Counted from the stretch's first letter, positions 31,354-40,369 are shown. The stretch: 43,787 nucleotides of DNA from Lachnospiraceae bacterium UBA3692 (GCA_002372815.1 DFIR01000009.1:1-43787); one strand, 5' to 3'. Notes: a model not told the origin generated them from the sequence alone. Numbers and translations are program-made.

Positions 31354-34122
31354 TTGAAGAACGAGAAGATCATCCTGATCGACGGGCACAGCATCCTGAA
31401 CCGCGCCTTCTACGGGCTGCCGGACCTGACCGCGCCGTCCGGTCAGCACACAGGCGCTGTCTACGGCTTCCTGAACATCCTGTTCCGGATCCTGGAAGAG
31501 GAGCAGGCCACGCACCTCGCCGTGGCTTTCGACGTGCATGCGCCCACGTTCCGGCACGAGAAATATCCGGATTACAAAGGGAAACGCCACGCCATGCCGG
31601 AGGAGCTGGTCGAGCAGGTGCCGCTCATGAAGAAGGTCCTGCACGCGATGCAGATCCGGACCTGCGAGAAGGCGGGACTGGAAGCGGACGATATCCTGGG
31701 AACGCTCGCGAAGCGGGCGGAGGCGGACGGCATGGAGGTGTCGCTGCTCTCCGGCGACAGGGACCTGCTGCAGATCGCGTCCGATCACATCTGCGTGCGC
31801 ATTCCGAAGACCCGGGGCGGGCAGACCACGATCGAGAACTACTATGCGGAGGATGTCCTGGCGGCCTACCAGGTGACGCCCCTGCGCTTCATAGATGTCA
31901 AGGCACTCATGGGAGACAGCTCCGACAATGTGCCGGGGGTCCCCAAAGTGGGAGAGAAGACGGCGACGCAGCTGATCGTGGAATACGGGAGCGTGCAGGG
32001 CGTCTACGACCACATTGACGAGATCAAAAGGCCGGCGCTGAAGAAGAATCTCTCCGAGAACTACGACCAGGCCATGCTCAGTCTCGACCTGGTCACCATC
32101 CGGACCGACTGCGAGATCCCGCTCACCGTCGACGAGACGCGGATCGGAAATATCTACACCGAAGAGGCCCGTGCCCTGTTCACGGAGCTCGGGTTCAAGA
32201 ACCTGCTGGGACGCTTTGAGGCACAGGCACCGGTTCCGGAGAAGAGGAGCGGATGGAAGAGCCTGACGGCGGAAGAGGGAACAGCTCTGTTAAAAAGACT
32301 GACCGGGTCCGTCAATAGCGGGCAAGCGACCGACGAAGTCGGTAAACGGATCACAATTGCCTTCTATCCCGTTTATGACGCGGTTCCCCGTGGTTCCGAG
32401 AATACGCAGACGATGTCTGCCGCCGCCATCTCCGTGGAAGGAGCGGATCCCGAGGGCACTGTGTGGATCGACTGCCGGCGTCCGGAGGATGAGCGGGCGA
32501 TCCGGGAGGCAATGCACGCACTGCGCCTTGCGGTGAGCGGACAGGACGACATAGATGCTCCTTGCGCTTTCCGCCTTGCCGTCTTCGGGCTGAAGGAACA
32601 GCTGGCTCTCTGGAATGTGGATCCCGCAGCCGAATTCCGGGAAGGGATCTGTCTGAACGGCATCCTGGACCTGCAGCTCATGACCTACCTGTGCGACCCG
32701 CTGCACAGCGACACCCAGCCGGAGGACCTGCTGTCCGCGCGTCTGCACGAGACCGTCTCGCCCCTGAAACAGTTCCTGCAGAAGCGGAGCTTTCTGGAGG
32801 TCATTGCGCAGGAGGAGGACGGCGCGGCAGCTTACTTCTGCACGCTTGCTGACGGACTCCGCAGATGTGCTTCGGATCTCGCCGCAGAGATCTGCGCTGC
32901 CGATATGTGGAAGCTGTACACCGGCATTGAGCGTCCTCTTACATATATATTGTGGGATATGCAGCGCCTCGGACTGCGCATCAGCCGCGAAGCGCTGAGC
33001 GAATACAGCGACTCCCTGCTCGGCAGGATCGGGGAACTCGAGAAGGCCATCTATGAGGAGGCCGGCGAGACGTTCAATATTTCCTCCCCGAAGCAGCTGG
33101 GACAGATCCTCTTTGAAAAAATGGGGATCCGGGGCGGCAAGAAGACCCGCACGGGCTACTCCACCGCCGCCGATGTGCTGGAGAAACTGGCGGAGGACCA
33201 CCCCATCGCGAGAGACGTCCTGGAATACAGAGGGCTGACGAAGCTGCGCTCCACCTACGGGGAGGGGCTCAAGGAATATATCGCGGAGGACGGGCGGATC
33301 CACACGAGCCTGAACCAGACGGTCACCGCGACAGGGCGCATCAGTTCCAACGACCCGAACCTGCAGAACATCCCCATGAAGACGGAGCTCGGCAGGAAGA
33401 TCCGCAAGGCTTTCATCCCGCGGGACGGCTGGAGCTTCACGGACGCGGACTACTCCCAGATCGAGCTGCGCATCCTGGCGCACATGTCCGGTGACGAGGA
33501 GCTGATCGCCGCCTACCGGGAGAACAAGGACATCCACCGGATCACGGCTTCCAAAGTCTTCAACACGCCCTTCGAGGAGGTCACGCCCCTGCAGCGGCGC
33601 AACGCCAAGGCCGTGAACTTCGGCATCGTCTACGGGATCAGCAGCTTCGGGCTCAGCCAGGACCTCAGCATTTCCAGGCAGGAGGCGGCCGACTATATCC
33701 GGGCCTACTTTGAGACCTATCCCGCGATCAAGGCTTTCCTTGACAGACTGGTGAAAGACGCAAAAGAGAACGAATACGCCGTCACGCTCTACGGACGCCG
33801 CCGCCCGGTGCCGGAGCTGAAGAACAGCAATTTCATGCAGCGCCAGTTCGGGGAGCGCATCGCCATGAACTCCCCCATCCAGGGCACCGCCGCCGATGTG
33901 ATGAAGATCGCGATGATCCGCGTCTGGGAGCGCCTGCTCCGGGAAGGTCTGCAGTCACAGATGATCCTGCAGATCCACGACGAACTGCTGATCGAGACCG
34001 CCCCCGGGGAGGAGGCGGCCGTCCGGAAGATCCTCGATGAGGAGATGACAGGCGCGGCGGACCTGCGCGTCAGACTGGAGACGGATATCCACAACGGCGC
34101 GGACTGGTATATGGCGAAATGA
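31354..34122 (+). CDS. polA: DNA polymerase I, proofreading domain degenerate
   Basis: PolA fills gaps and removes RNA primers. It starts at TTG 31354 (GAGGA upstream) and has 922 residues. The N-terminal 5'-3' exonuclease (about 1-290) shows LIDGHSILNRAFYGLP, EADDILGTLA and GDRDLLQIA, with GDSSDNVPGVPKVGEKTA. The middle 3'-5' exonuclease fold lacks the catalytic DxE: where active enzymes have an FDTET-like strand, this one has AFYPVYDAV. The polymerase motifs are intact: A with DADYSQIELRILAH (D699), B with RRNAKAVNFGIVYG, C with QIHDELLIE (D876). Like Bacillus and Taq enzymes it should not proofread. coaE follows 20 bases later, forming the common polA-coaE pair. Confidence 0.97.
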   Translation: MKNEKIILIDGHSILNRAFYGLPDLTAPSGQHTGAVYGFLNILFRILEEEQATHLAVAFDVHAPTFRHEKYPDYKGKRHAMPEELVEQVPLMKKVLHAMQIRTCEKAGLEADDILGTLAKRAEADGMEVSLLSGDRDLLQIASDHICVRIPKTRGGQTTIENYYAEDVLAAYQVTPLRFIDVKALMGDSSDNVPGVPKVGEKTATQLIVEYGSVQGVYDHIDEIKRPALKKNLSENYDQAMLSLDLVTIRTDCEIPLTVDETRIGNIYTEEARALFTELGFKNLLGRFEAQAPVPEKRSGWKSLTAEEGTALLKRLTGSVNSGQATDEVGKRITIAFYPVYDAVPRGSENTQTMSAAAISVEGADPEGTVWIDCRRPEDERAIREAMHALRLAVSGQDDIDAPCAFRLAVFGLKEQLALWNVDPAAEFREGICLNGILDLQLMTYLCDPLHSDTQPEDLLSARLHETVSPLKQFLQKRSFLEVIAQEEDGAAAYFCTLADGLRRCASDLAAEICAADMWKLYTGIERPLTYILWDMQRLGLRISREALSEYSDSLLGRIGELEKAIYEEAGETFNISSPKQLGQILFEKMGIRGGKKTRTGYSTAADVLEKLAEDHPIARDVLEYRGLTKLRSTYGEGLKEYIAEDGRIHTSLNQTVTATGRISSNDPNLQNIPMKTELGRKIRKAFIPRDGWSFTDADYSQIELRILAHMSGDEELIAAYRENKDIHRITASKVFNTPFEEVTPLQRRNAKAVNFGIVYGISSFGLSQDLSISRQEAADYIRAYFETYPAIKAFLDRLVKDAKENEYAVTLYGRRRPVPELKNSNFMQRQFGERIAMNSPIQGTAADVMKIAMIRVWERLLREGLQSQMILQIHDELLIETAPGEEAAVRKILDEEMTGAADLRVRLETDIHNGADWYMAK

Positions 34123-34142
34123 CCGGGAACAGGAGGAGACAT

Positions 34143-34775
34143 ATGGTCACGATCGGGATCACCGGCGGGATCGGCTGCGGAAAGTCCGCAGTCCTGAGAT
34201 ATCTTCGGGAAAACTACAGCTGTGTCATTCTGGAGACGGATGCTCTGGCCAAGGAGATGGAGGAACCTGCCGGGCCGCTCTACAGGCCCGTGCTGTCCCT
34301 TCTGCAGGAGCGCTGCAGCGCTTCGGAAGCGGAGGATCTGGTGCTCGCCGACAGGCGGATCGACACGCACAAAATGGCGCAGATGATCTTCGCGGATCCT
34401 GGACTCCTGGAGCAGATCAACGCCCTGATCCATCCGGCGGTCATCGCGGAGGTGCAGGAGCGGATACAGAAAGCCCGGGAGGCGGAGGACGGCCCGGAAT
34501 TCTTTTTTGTGGAATCCGCCCTCCTGATCGAGAGCAGACTGGGAGACATTCTGGACGATCTGTGGTATATTTATTGTCCTGAGGAGATCCGCAGGCAGAG
34601 GCTCAAAGCCAACAGAGGATATTCCGACGATAAGATCGACTCGATCATCGCGGCACAGCGATCCGAGGAGGACTTCCGGCGGGCCTGCACACATGTGATC
34701 GACAACGGCGGAACAAGGGAAGAGACGGCGCGCAGCGTCGATGCTGTCATAAGCGCTGTGAGAAGCAGTTTATAA
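34143..34775 (+). CDS. coaE: Dephospho-CoA kinase
   Basis: CoaE performs the last step of coenzyme A synthesis, phosphorylating the ribose 3'-OH of dephospho-CoA with ATP. I chose the ATG at 34143, preceded by AGGAGGAG, for 210 residues; an ATG overlapping the polA stop at 34119 would add eight residues. The P-loop is GGIGCGKS (8-15). The ETDALAKE segment, the LIHPAV motif and ESALLIES with the later CPEEIRRQRLKANRG complete the family pattern. It is sandwiched between polA and walJ without terminators. Confidence 0.95.
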   Translation: MVTIGITGGIGCGKSAVLRYLRENYSCVILETDALAKEMEEPAGPLYRPVLSLLQERCSASEAEDLVLADRRIDTHKMAQMIFADPGLLEQINALIHPAVIAEVQERIQKAREAEDGPEFFFVESALLIESRLGDILDDLWYIYCPEEIRRQRLKANRGYSDDKIDSIIAAQRSEEDFRRACTHVIDNGGTREETARSVDAVISAVRSSL

Positions 34776-34806
34776 GGAGGAAACGGTGCCTCCGGCACCG
34801 GGATTA
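34776..34806 (+). promoter_or_regulatory. Ribosome binding site of walJ separated from its start by a hairpin
   Basis: GGAGG (34776-34780) is 25 bases from the ATG at 34806, too far for normal initiation. Between them cggtgcc (34784-34790) pairs perfectly with ggcaccg (34794-34800). If this folds, the effective spacing drops to about eight bases. A weaker GGGA just before the ATG is the alternative site. Confidence 0.5.
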
Positions 34807-35603
34807 TGAGATTTCAAAGCATTGCAAGCGGCAGCAGCGGAAACTGCTGCTACATCGGGACCGGGAACACGCATGTGCTGGTGGACACGGGCATCAGCAG
34901 GAAGCGCACCGTAGAGGCGCTGAAGAAGCTGGACCTGTCCCTGCAGGATCTGGACGGGATCTTTCTCACGCATGAGCACGCGGACCACATCGCGGGGCTG
35001 CCGATGATCCTGAAGGCATCGGAGATGCCGGTCTACGCGACCCGCGGGACGATCCGGGCCATCCTGCGCAGTCCCAAGGGCAAGGACCTGGATCCCGAAA
35101 GATTCGTGGAAGTGGAAGAGGACCGGCCCATACAGGTGGGAGAGTTCACAGTGGAACCGATGAAGATCTCCCACGACGCGGCACAGCCGGTCGGCTACCG
35201 CCTGTACGGCGGGGGCAGAAAAGCGGCGGTCTGCACGGACCTCGGCTGCTATACGGACTACACCGTACAGTGCCTGAAGGACGCCGACGTCCTGCTGCTG
35301 GAGGCCAACCACGACGTCAACATGCTGCAGGTCGGACCCTATCCTTACTATTTGAAGCAGAGGATCCTGGGGCAGCAGGGCCACCTCTCCAACGTGTCGA
35401 GCGGACGTCTCCTGGCGGAGGTCCTGAACGACCACATGCAGGGGATCTGGCTCGGCCATCTGAGCAAGGAGAACAACCTGCCGGAACTCGCATTCGAGAC
35501 GGTCCGCGTGGAACTGCTGTTCGGAGGCGCTCCCTACAGGCCCGAGGACCTGCCGATCCGCGTCGCGTCGAGAAGCGAGCCCTCGGAACTTCTTGAATTC
35601 TGA
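34806..35603 (+). CDS. walJ: MBL-fold hydrolase of the WalJ/YycJ type
   Basis: The protein is 265 residues. The N-terminus MRFQSIASGSSGNCCYIG is the hallmark of YycJ/WalJ, and the zinc motif is HEHADH (H56-H61). Later ligands are expected in KISHDAAQPVGY, VCTDLGCYTD and LGHLSKENN. In Bacillus the gene ends the walRK operon and affects coordination of cell division and DNA replication, with reported exonuclease activity in related proteins. Here it is linked to coaE and polA instead, with no walK or walR visible. The start is preceded by an unusual hairpin-spaced ribosome site. Confidence 0.9.
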   Translation: MRFQSIASGSSGNCCYIGTGNTHVLVDTGISRKRTVEALKKLDLSLQDLDGIFLTHEHADHIAGLPMILKASEMPVYATRGTIRAILRSPKGKDLDPERFVEVEEDRPIQVGEFTVEPMKISHDAAQPVGYRLYGGGRKAAVCTDLGCYTDYTVQCLKDADVLLLEANHDVNMLQVGPYPYYLKQRILGQQGHLSNVSSGRLLAEVLNDHMQGIWLGHLSKENNLPELAFETVRVELLFGGAPYRPEDLPIRVASRSEPSELLEF

Positions 35604-35634
35604 AGCACATAAGAAGTACAGCACGGAGGAAGAT

Positions 35635-35910
35635 ATGAGAAGAGCGATCATCACGGTCGTCGGAAGAGACACCATCGGCATCATCGCCGGCGTTTGCACC
35701 TATCTGGCGGAGAGACACATCAACATCCTGGATATCTCACAGACCATCGTGGACGGCTATTTCAACATGATGATGATCGTGGATATCACGCAGCTGCAGA
35801 TCCCCTTCGGCGAGATGGCCGAGGAGCTTGACCGGATCGGGCAGGAGAAGATCGGCGTACAGATCCGCTGCCAGCGGGAAGAGATCTTCGACCTGATGCA
35901 CAGAGTCTGA
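35635..35910 (+). CDS. ACT domain-containing protein (UPF0237 type)
   Basis: This is a single small-molecule-binding ACT domain of 91 residues; ATG 35635 follows CACGGAGGAAG. The pattern is RRAIITVVGRDTIGIIAGV, then LAERHINILDISQTIVDGYF, then a C-terminal strand-helix unit. ACT domains bind amino acids or related ligands and usually regulate a partner. The partner is probably the UPF0210 protein 17 bases downstream, since this pair is widely conserved. The ligand is not known. Confidence 0.92.
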   Translation: MRRAIITVVGRDTIGIIAGVCTYLAERHINILDISQTIVDGYFNMMMIVDITQLQIPFGEMAEELDRIGQEKIGVQIRCQREEIFDLMHRV

Positions 35911-35927
35911 GAGACGGAGGTGCGAAG

Positions 35928-37292
35928 GTGATCAATTTTTCCGAAGTACGCGAGACCAACGCGATGATCCAGCGCGAGAACCTGGACGTCCGCACCATCA
36001 CCATGGGAATCAGCCTCCTCGACTGCATCGACGGCGATCTCACGAGGCTCTGCGAGCGGATCCGCGAGAAGATCCTGCGCAGCGCGGGGGACCTGGTCAG
36101 GACAGGAGAGGACATCTCCAGGGAATACGGGATCCCGATCGTCAACAAGAGGATCTCCGTGACCCCCATCGCCCTTGTCGGCGCGGGCGCCTGCAGGAGC
36201 AGTGAGGACTTCGTGCAGATCGCGAGGACACTGGACAGGGCCGCCAGAGAGGTCGGCGTCAATTTCCTCGGCGGCTACTCGGCCCTCGTCTCCAAAGGCA
36301 TCACGGGAGCCGACCGCCTGCTGATCGAATCGATCCCCCAGGCGCTCTCCGAGACGGAGATCGTGTGCAGCAGCGTGAACGTGGGCTCCACGAAGACCGG
36401 CATCGATATGGATGCGGTCCGCATGATGGGCACGATCATCCGCAGGACCGCGGAGGCGACCGCCGACCGGGACAGCATCGGTTGCGCGAAGCTGGTCGTG
36501 TTCTGCAATGCGCCGGACGACAACCCTTTCATGGCCGGCGCCTTCCACGGCGTCACGGAGGCCGACCGGGTCCTGAACATCGGCGTCAGCGGCCCCGGCG
36601 TCGTCAAGAAGGCTCTGGAATCCGTCCGCGGCGAGGACTTTGAGGTCCTCTGCGAGACCGTCAAGAAGACCGCTTTCAAGATCACGCGCGTCGGCCAGCT
36701 GGTCGCCAGGGAAGCTTCCGAGCGTCTGGGCGTTCCTTTCGGCATCATCGACCTCTCCCTCGCACCGACTCCGGCCGTGGGGGACAGCGTGGCGGACATC
36801 CTGTGCGAGATGGGCCTGGAGACCGCGGGCGGCCCGGGCACGACAGCGGCGCTGGCGCTCCTGAACGACCAGGTGAAGAAGGGCGGCCTGATGGCTTCCT
36901 CCTATGTCGGCGGCCTGAGCGGCGCCTTCATCCCGGTCAGCGAAGACCGCGGCATGATCCACGCGGCCAGGACCGGCGCCCTGACGCTGGAGAAGCTGGA
37001 GGCGATGACCTGCGTGTGCAGCGTCGGCCTGGACATGATCGCGATCCCCGGCAGCACGCCGGATACGACGATCGCCGGCATCATCGCCGACGAGATGGCC
37101 ATCGGCATGATCAACCAGAAGACCACGGCCGTCCGCCTGATCCCGGTGATCGGCAAGGAGGTCGGCGAGGAGGCACAGTTCGGAGGGCTGCTCGGCTACG
37201 CGCCGATCATGCCGGTGAGCACTGTGCGCTGCGACGGCTTCGTGAACCGCAGGGGCAGGATCCCTGCGCCGGTTCACAGCTTCAAGAACTGA
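35928..37292 (+). CDS. UPF0210/DUF711 (PFL) family protein
   Basis: The protein is 454 residues from a GTG at 35928 with ACGGAGG upstream. It matches the UPF0210 family seen beside the ACT protein: MINFSEVRETNAMIQRENLDV at the start with the ETNAMI block, NFLGGYSALVSKG in the middle and IAIPGSTPDTTIAGIIADE near the end. A predicted globular cytosolic protein related to glycyl-radical-enzyme-like folds by name (PFL-like), but I see no glycyl radical motif, so enzymatic activity cannot be claimed. Its strict pairing with an ACT protein suggests ligand-controlled function. Confidence 0.93.
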   Translation: MINFSEVRETNAMIQRENLDVRTITMGISLLDCIDGDLTRLCERIREKILRSAGDLVRTGEDISREYGIPIVNKRISVTPIALVGAGACRSSEDFVQIARTLDRAAREVGVNFLGGYSALVSKGITGADRLLIESIPQALSETEIVCSSVNVGSTKTGIDMDAVRMMGTIIRRTAEATADRDSIGCAKLVVFCNAPDDNPFMAGAFHGVTEADRVLNIGVSGPGVVKKALESVRGEDFEVLCETVKKTAFKITRVGQLVAREASERLGVPFGIIDLSLAPTPAVGDSVADILCEMGLETAGGPGTTAALALLNDQVKKGGLMASSYVGGLSGAFIPVSEDRGMIHAARTGALTLEKLEAMTCVCSVGLDMIAIPGSTPDTTIAGIIADEMAIGMINQKTTAVRLIPVIGKEVGEEAQFGGLLGYAPIMPVSTVRCDGFVNRRGRIPAPVHSFKN

Positions 37293-37332
37293 GTGTGCAG
37301 AAACAATTTTTCAATTACAAAAGGAGGTACGG

Positions 37333-38316
37333 ATGAAAAACTGTAAAAACTATGATGTGACTGCACTCGGCGAATTACTCATAGATTTTACTCAGAACGG
37401 CACGAGTGCACAGGGGAACGGTCTTTTTGAGGCGAATCCGGGCGGCGCGCCCTGCAACGTCCTTGCGATGCTCACGAAAGCCGGCCGGAAGACTGCTTTC
37501 ATCGGCAAGGTCGGCAACGACATCTTCGGCAGAATGCTGAAGGCCCGCACGGAAGAGCAGGGGATCGACATGTCCGGCCTCCTGATGGACGAGGACGTCC
37601 ACACGACCCTGGCCTTCGTCGAGACCTTCCCGGACGGCGACAGGGACTTCTCTTTCTATAGAAAGCCCGGCGCGGACATCATGCTCACCGAAGCAGAAGT
37701 CGAGGAGCACCGCGCACTCATTGAAGGCGCGAAGATCTTCCATTACGGGACCCTCTCCATGACCGACGAGTGCGTGGAAGCCGCCACCCTGCGCGCGATC
37801 AGCATCGCCAAGGAGAGCGGCGCGCTGCTGTCCTTCGACCCGAACCTCCGTCCGCCCCTCTGGTCCTCCGAAGAGAAGGCGAAGGAGAAGATCGCCTTCG
37901 GCCTCCGCAACTGCGATATCCTGAAGATCTCCGACAACGAGATCACCTTCATGACCGGGGAAGAGGACCTGGACAAGGGCATCCGCATGATCATCGACGA
38001 GTACCACATCCCGCTCGTTTTTGCCACCTTCGGCAAGGACGGGTCCAAGGCGTACTGCGGCGGCGCGGAGGTTTTCGAGCCCGGTTTCCTGAATCCCGCG
38101 ACGATCGAGACGACCGGCGCCGGCGACACCTTCTGCGCCAGCGCGCTGCTCCACGTGCTCAAGTACGGGATCGAAGGCCTGAACGAGGAGCGCCTCCACG
38201 AGCTGCTGACCTTCGCGAACGCTGCAGCCTCCATCGTGACAACGAGAAAGGGCGCGCTCTGCGTCATGCCTTCCCCGGAGGAAGTCACGGCCTATATCAA
38301 GGCTTCCGGGAGATAA
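37333..38316 (+). CDS. PfkB-family sugar kinase (fructokinase-like)
   Basis: This ATP-dependent sugar kinase of the ribokinase/PfkB family has 327 residues with a strong AAAGGAGGTAC site. PfkB motif 1 is GGAPCNVLAMLTKAGRK and motif 2 is ETTGAGDTFCASAL, with the catalytic base D265. The GELLIDFTQ opening and FSFYRKPGAD segment are those of fructokinases rather than ribokinase. No sugar transporter or glycosidase is adjacent, so the substrate is inferred from family only. It starts 40 bases after UPF0210; a tRNA-Gly promoter follows about 60 bases after its stop. Confidence 0.9.
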   Translation: MKNCKNYDVTALGELLIDFTQNGTSAQGNGLFEANPGGAPCNVLAMLTKAGRKTAFIGKVGNDIFGRMLKARTEEQGIDMSGLLMDEDVHTTLAFVETFPDGDRDFSFYRKPGADIMLTEAEVEEHRALIEGAKIFHYGTLSMTDECVEAATLRAISIAKESGALLSFDPNLRPPLWSSEEKAKEKIAFGLRNCDILKISDNEITFMTGEEDLDKGIRMIIDEYHIPLVFATFGKDGSKAYCGGAEVFEPGFLNPATIETTGAGDTFCASALLHVLKYGIEGLNEERLHELLTFANAAASIVTTRKGALCVMPSPEEVTAYIKASGR

Positions 38317-38374
38317 GTTTCCTGATCGCTTCGGAATCCGCTCTGCAGGAAGAGAGGGATGCTGAGAATCGCTC

Positions 38375-38403
38375 TTGCATTCACGGCATTTTGTGGTTAT
38401 AAT
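38375..38403 (+). promoter_or_regulatory. Promoter of tRNA-Gly
   Basis: TTGCAT (38375-38380), a 17-base spacer and a perfect TATAAT (38398-38403), 17 bases before the tRNA. Confidence 0.8.
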
Positions 38404-38420
38404 ACTTCTTGCAGAGTTAC

Positions 38421-38491
38421 GCAGGTGTAGTTCATCGGTAGAATACCAGCTTCCCAAGCTGGGGAGACGGGTTCGATTCCCGCCACCTGCT
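38421..38491 (+). tRNA. tRNA-Gly (anticodon CCC)
   Basis: A full cloverleaf of 71 bases. The acceptor stem is gcaggtg/cacctgc with discriminator T, the anticodon stem is ccagc/gctgg with loop ttcccaa (anticodon CCC, reads GGG), and the T arm has gttcgattc. CCA is not encoded. It has its own promoter and terminator. Confidence 0.96.
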
Positions 38492-38507
38492 CTCATAAAG
38501 GGGGAGT

Positions 38508-38549
38508 TTCCCGGTATCCGGTCCAGGCCGGATGCCGGGAACTTTTTTT
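38508..38549 (+). terminator. Terminator of tRNA-Gly
   Basis: A 14-bp stem (38508-38521 with 38528-38541, one T-G pair) and seven T's. Confidence 0.92.
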
Positions 38550-38632
38550 GTGCCATCTTGTCAAATTGTCAGTCGAAAGAGGCGGGAAATCATAAATAAT
38601 ATCTAAAAAATGACGAAATGTTAAGAATTAAG

Positions 38633-38661
38633 TTGTTTTGTCTTTACTCTTTAACTATAAT
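38633..38661 (+). promoter_or_regulatory. Promoter of the secreted lysozyme-like gene
   Basis: TTGTTT (38633-38638), a 17-base spacer and a perfect TATAAT (38656-38661), in an AT-rich stretch. Confidence 0.7.
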
Positions 38662-38698
38662 GTTTCTGTTGCTACAAAAATATTCGGCAGGAGTTGTT

Positions 38699-39709
38699 AT
38701 GTATTCAGAATCCAGACAGTGCAGGAGAGAGACCCGGAATCAGGGAAGACCCGGTGCGGCGGAGAGGCTCGCCCGGAGGATCGCGGCGGTCGTGACCGCG
38801 GTGATCATTGCGTTCGGTGCAGCCGGTGCCGTTTCCGTGCAGGCGGATGCCTACGGAAATGAATGGGCCGTCTACGAATACCTGACCGGCACACTTGGAT
38901 TCAATACCGCCGCCGCCTGCGGCATCATGGCGAATATCCGCTGCGAGTCCGGTTTTGCCCCCGGTGCGAGATCCGGAAGCGGCGCCTACGGCCTCTGTCA
39001 GTGGATGGGCGGCCGCAAGAGCGGCATGCAGAGCTGGTGCAGGCGCAACGGATTCAGCTCCGGTTCCCTTGAGGGACAGCTGTCCTACACCTATTACGAG
39101 CTGAGCACGTACTATCCGGATGTGCTGTGGACTCTCCAGAACGTGGAGGAATCCTCCGACGGCGCATATACCGCGGGCTACACCTGGTGCATGTACTATG
39201 AGCGCCCCGCCAATGCCGGCAGCGTGTCCGACTACCGCGGCAGCCTCGCCACCGGATACTGGTCCACCTACTCGATCTACGTGATCGACCAGTGGCTCGA
39301 ATACGAGGACGGGAAGCATTATATCAGGGACGGACAGTACCTGACCGACTGCTTCGCCGAGATCGAAGAGAAGACCTATTACTTCGACGAGAACAGCGTG
39401 ATGCAGACCGGCTTCCGGACCGTGGATGACAAGAAGTACTACCTCGGTGATGACGGCGTCATGCGCACGGGCTGGCAGGAGATCGACGAGGAGAAGTACT
39501 ACTTCGACAAGGACGGCGTGATGCAGACCGGCGAATTCAAGGTGGACGGACAGACCTTCCACGCGGACAAGGACGGAAAGATCGTCGCCATCGCCGCTGT
39601 CTACGAGGTGCAGGAGAAGATCCTGGACGCGGCCGGACAGAGCGTCTCCCCGGAGGAGGCGGAAGAACCTGTCACGGAGCCGATCACGGCGCTCCCCGTA
39701 CAGCAATAA
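38699..39709 (+). CDS. Secreted phage-tail-lysozyme-like protein with cell-wall-binding repeats
   Basis: The ATG at 38699 (AGGAG upstream) gives 336 residues. A long signal peptide has Arg-rich N-region and hydrophobic RIAAVVTAVIIAFGAAGAV, with likely cleavage after QADA. The next 150 residues resemble the phage-tail lysozyme/glucosaminidase-like domain: GFNTAAACGIMANIRCESGF with a candidate catalytic Glu, then GAYGLCQWMGGRK. The C-terminal part has three to four CW_binding_1 repeats (YYFDENSVMQTG, YYLGDDGVMRTGW, YYFDKDGVMQTG) of the choline/toxin type. It is a likely autolysin or peptidoglycan-remodelling enzyme held at the wall. No holin or phage genes are nearby. Confidence 0.85.
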   Translation: MYSESRQCRRETRNQGRPGAAERLARRIAAVVTAVIIAFGAAGAVSVQADAYGNEWAVYEYLTGTLGFNTAAACGIMANIRCESGFAPGARSGSGAYGLCQWMGGRKSGMQSWCRRNGFSSGSLEGQLSYTYYELSTYYPDVLWTLQNVEESSDGAYTAGYTWCMYYERPANAGSVSDYRGSLATGYWSTYSIYVIDQWLEYEDGKHYIRDGQYLTDCFAEIEEKTYYFDENSVMQTGFRTVDDKKYYLGDDGVMRTGWQEIDEEKYYFDKDGVMQTGEFKVDGQTFHADKDGKIVAIAAVYEVQEKILDAAGQSVSPEEAEEPVTEPITALPVQQ

Positions 39710-39727
39710 TTCCATACACACACAGAG

Positions 39728-39764
39728 CTGCTGCCACCGCGATCCGTCCGGTGGCAGCAGTTTT
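39728..39764 (+). terminator. Terminator after the lysozyme-like gene
   Basis: A perfect 12-bp stem (39728-39739 with 39749-39760), 9-base loop, then TTTT. Confidence 0.9.
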
Positions 39765-39786
39765 ATGTATCCTGCGCCTTCTCCGA

Positions 39787-39815
39787 TTGCGGACCGGCCG
39801 GAAATAAGATATGAT
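39787..39815 (+). promoter_or_regulatory. Promoter of nrdR
   Basis: TTGCGG (39787-39792), a 17-base spacer and TATGAT (39810-39815). Confidence 0.6.
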
Positions 39816-39860
39816 GAACAGGAGAAAACTCTGTATGCGCATCCCGAAGCGAGGTGGATC

Positions 39861-40322
39861 ATGAAGTGCCCTTATTGTTCCAAAGATGATACACGCGTCA
39901 TTGACTCCCGTCCGGTGGAGGAGAATAACTCGATCCGCCGCAGAAGGATCTGCGACTCCTGCGGGCGCCGGTTCACGACGTATGAGAAGATCGAGACCAT
40001 CCCGATGATCGTCATCAAGAAGGACAACAACCGGGAGACCTACGACCGCTCCAAGATCGAGGCGGGCATTCTCCGCGCCTGTCACAAGCGCCCGGTCAGC
40101 GCCAGCCAGATCAAGAAGACGGTCGACGAGATCGAAGCGGAGATCTTCGAGCGCGAGGAGAAGGAGATCCCCAGCACGGAGATCGGCGAGATGGTCATGC
40201 GCAGGATCAATGCCCTGGATCCGGTCGCCTATGTCCGATTCGCCTCCGTCTACAGAGAATTCAAGGACGTCGAGACCTTCATGGAGGAGCTGAAGAAAGT
40301 CCTCGAATCCGGCACGAACTGA
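39861..40322 (+). CDS. nrdR: Transcriptional repressor NrdR
   Basis: NrdR senses ATP/dATP and represses ribonucleotide reductase genes. The protein is 153 residues, the usual length. The zinc ribbon is CPYC (residues 3-6) with CDSCGRRFTTYE, and the ATP-cone domain follows (IVIKKDNNRETYDRSKIEAG onward). GAGGTGG precedes the ATG. No nrd genes are in the window, so its targets lie elsewhere. Confidence 0.97.
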   Translation: MKCPYCSKDDTRVIDSRPVEENNSIRRRRICDSCGRRFTTYEKIETIPMIVIKKDNNRETYDRSKIEAGILRACHKRPVSASQIKKTVDEIEAEIFEREEKEIPSTEIGEMVMRRINALDPVAYVRFASVYREFKDVETFMEELKKVLESGTN

Positions 40323-40369
40323 GGCGCGGAGGGCTCTTTGCACCCGCCCGAAGCAAGAGAAAAAGGATG

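Noticed and set aside
38699..39709. A prophage remnant carrying an endolysin
   Set aside because: The protein has its own signal peptide, promoter and terminator, and no phage structural or holin gene is nearby.
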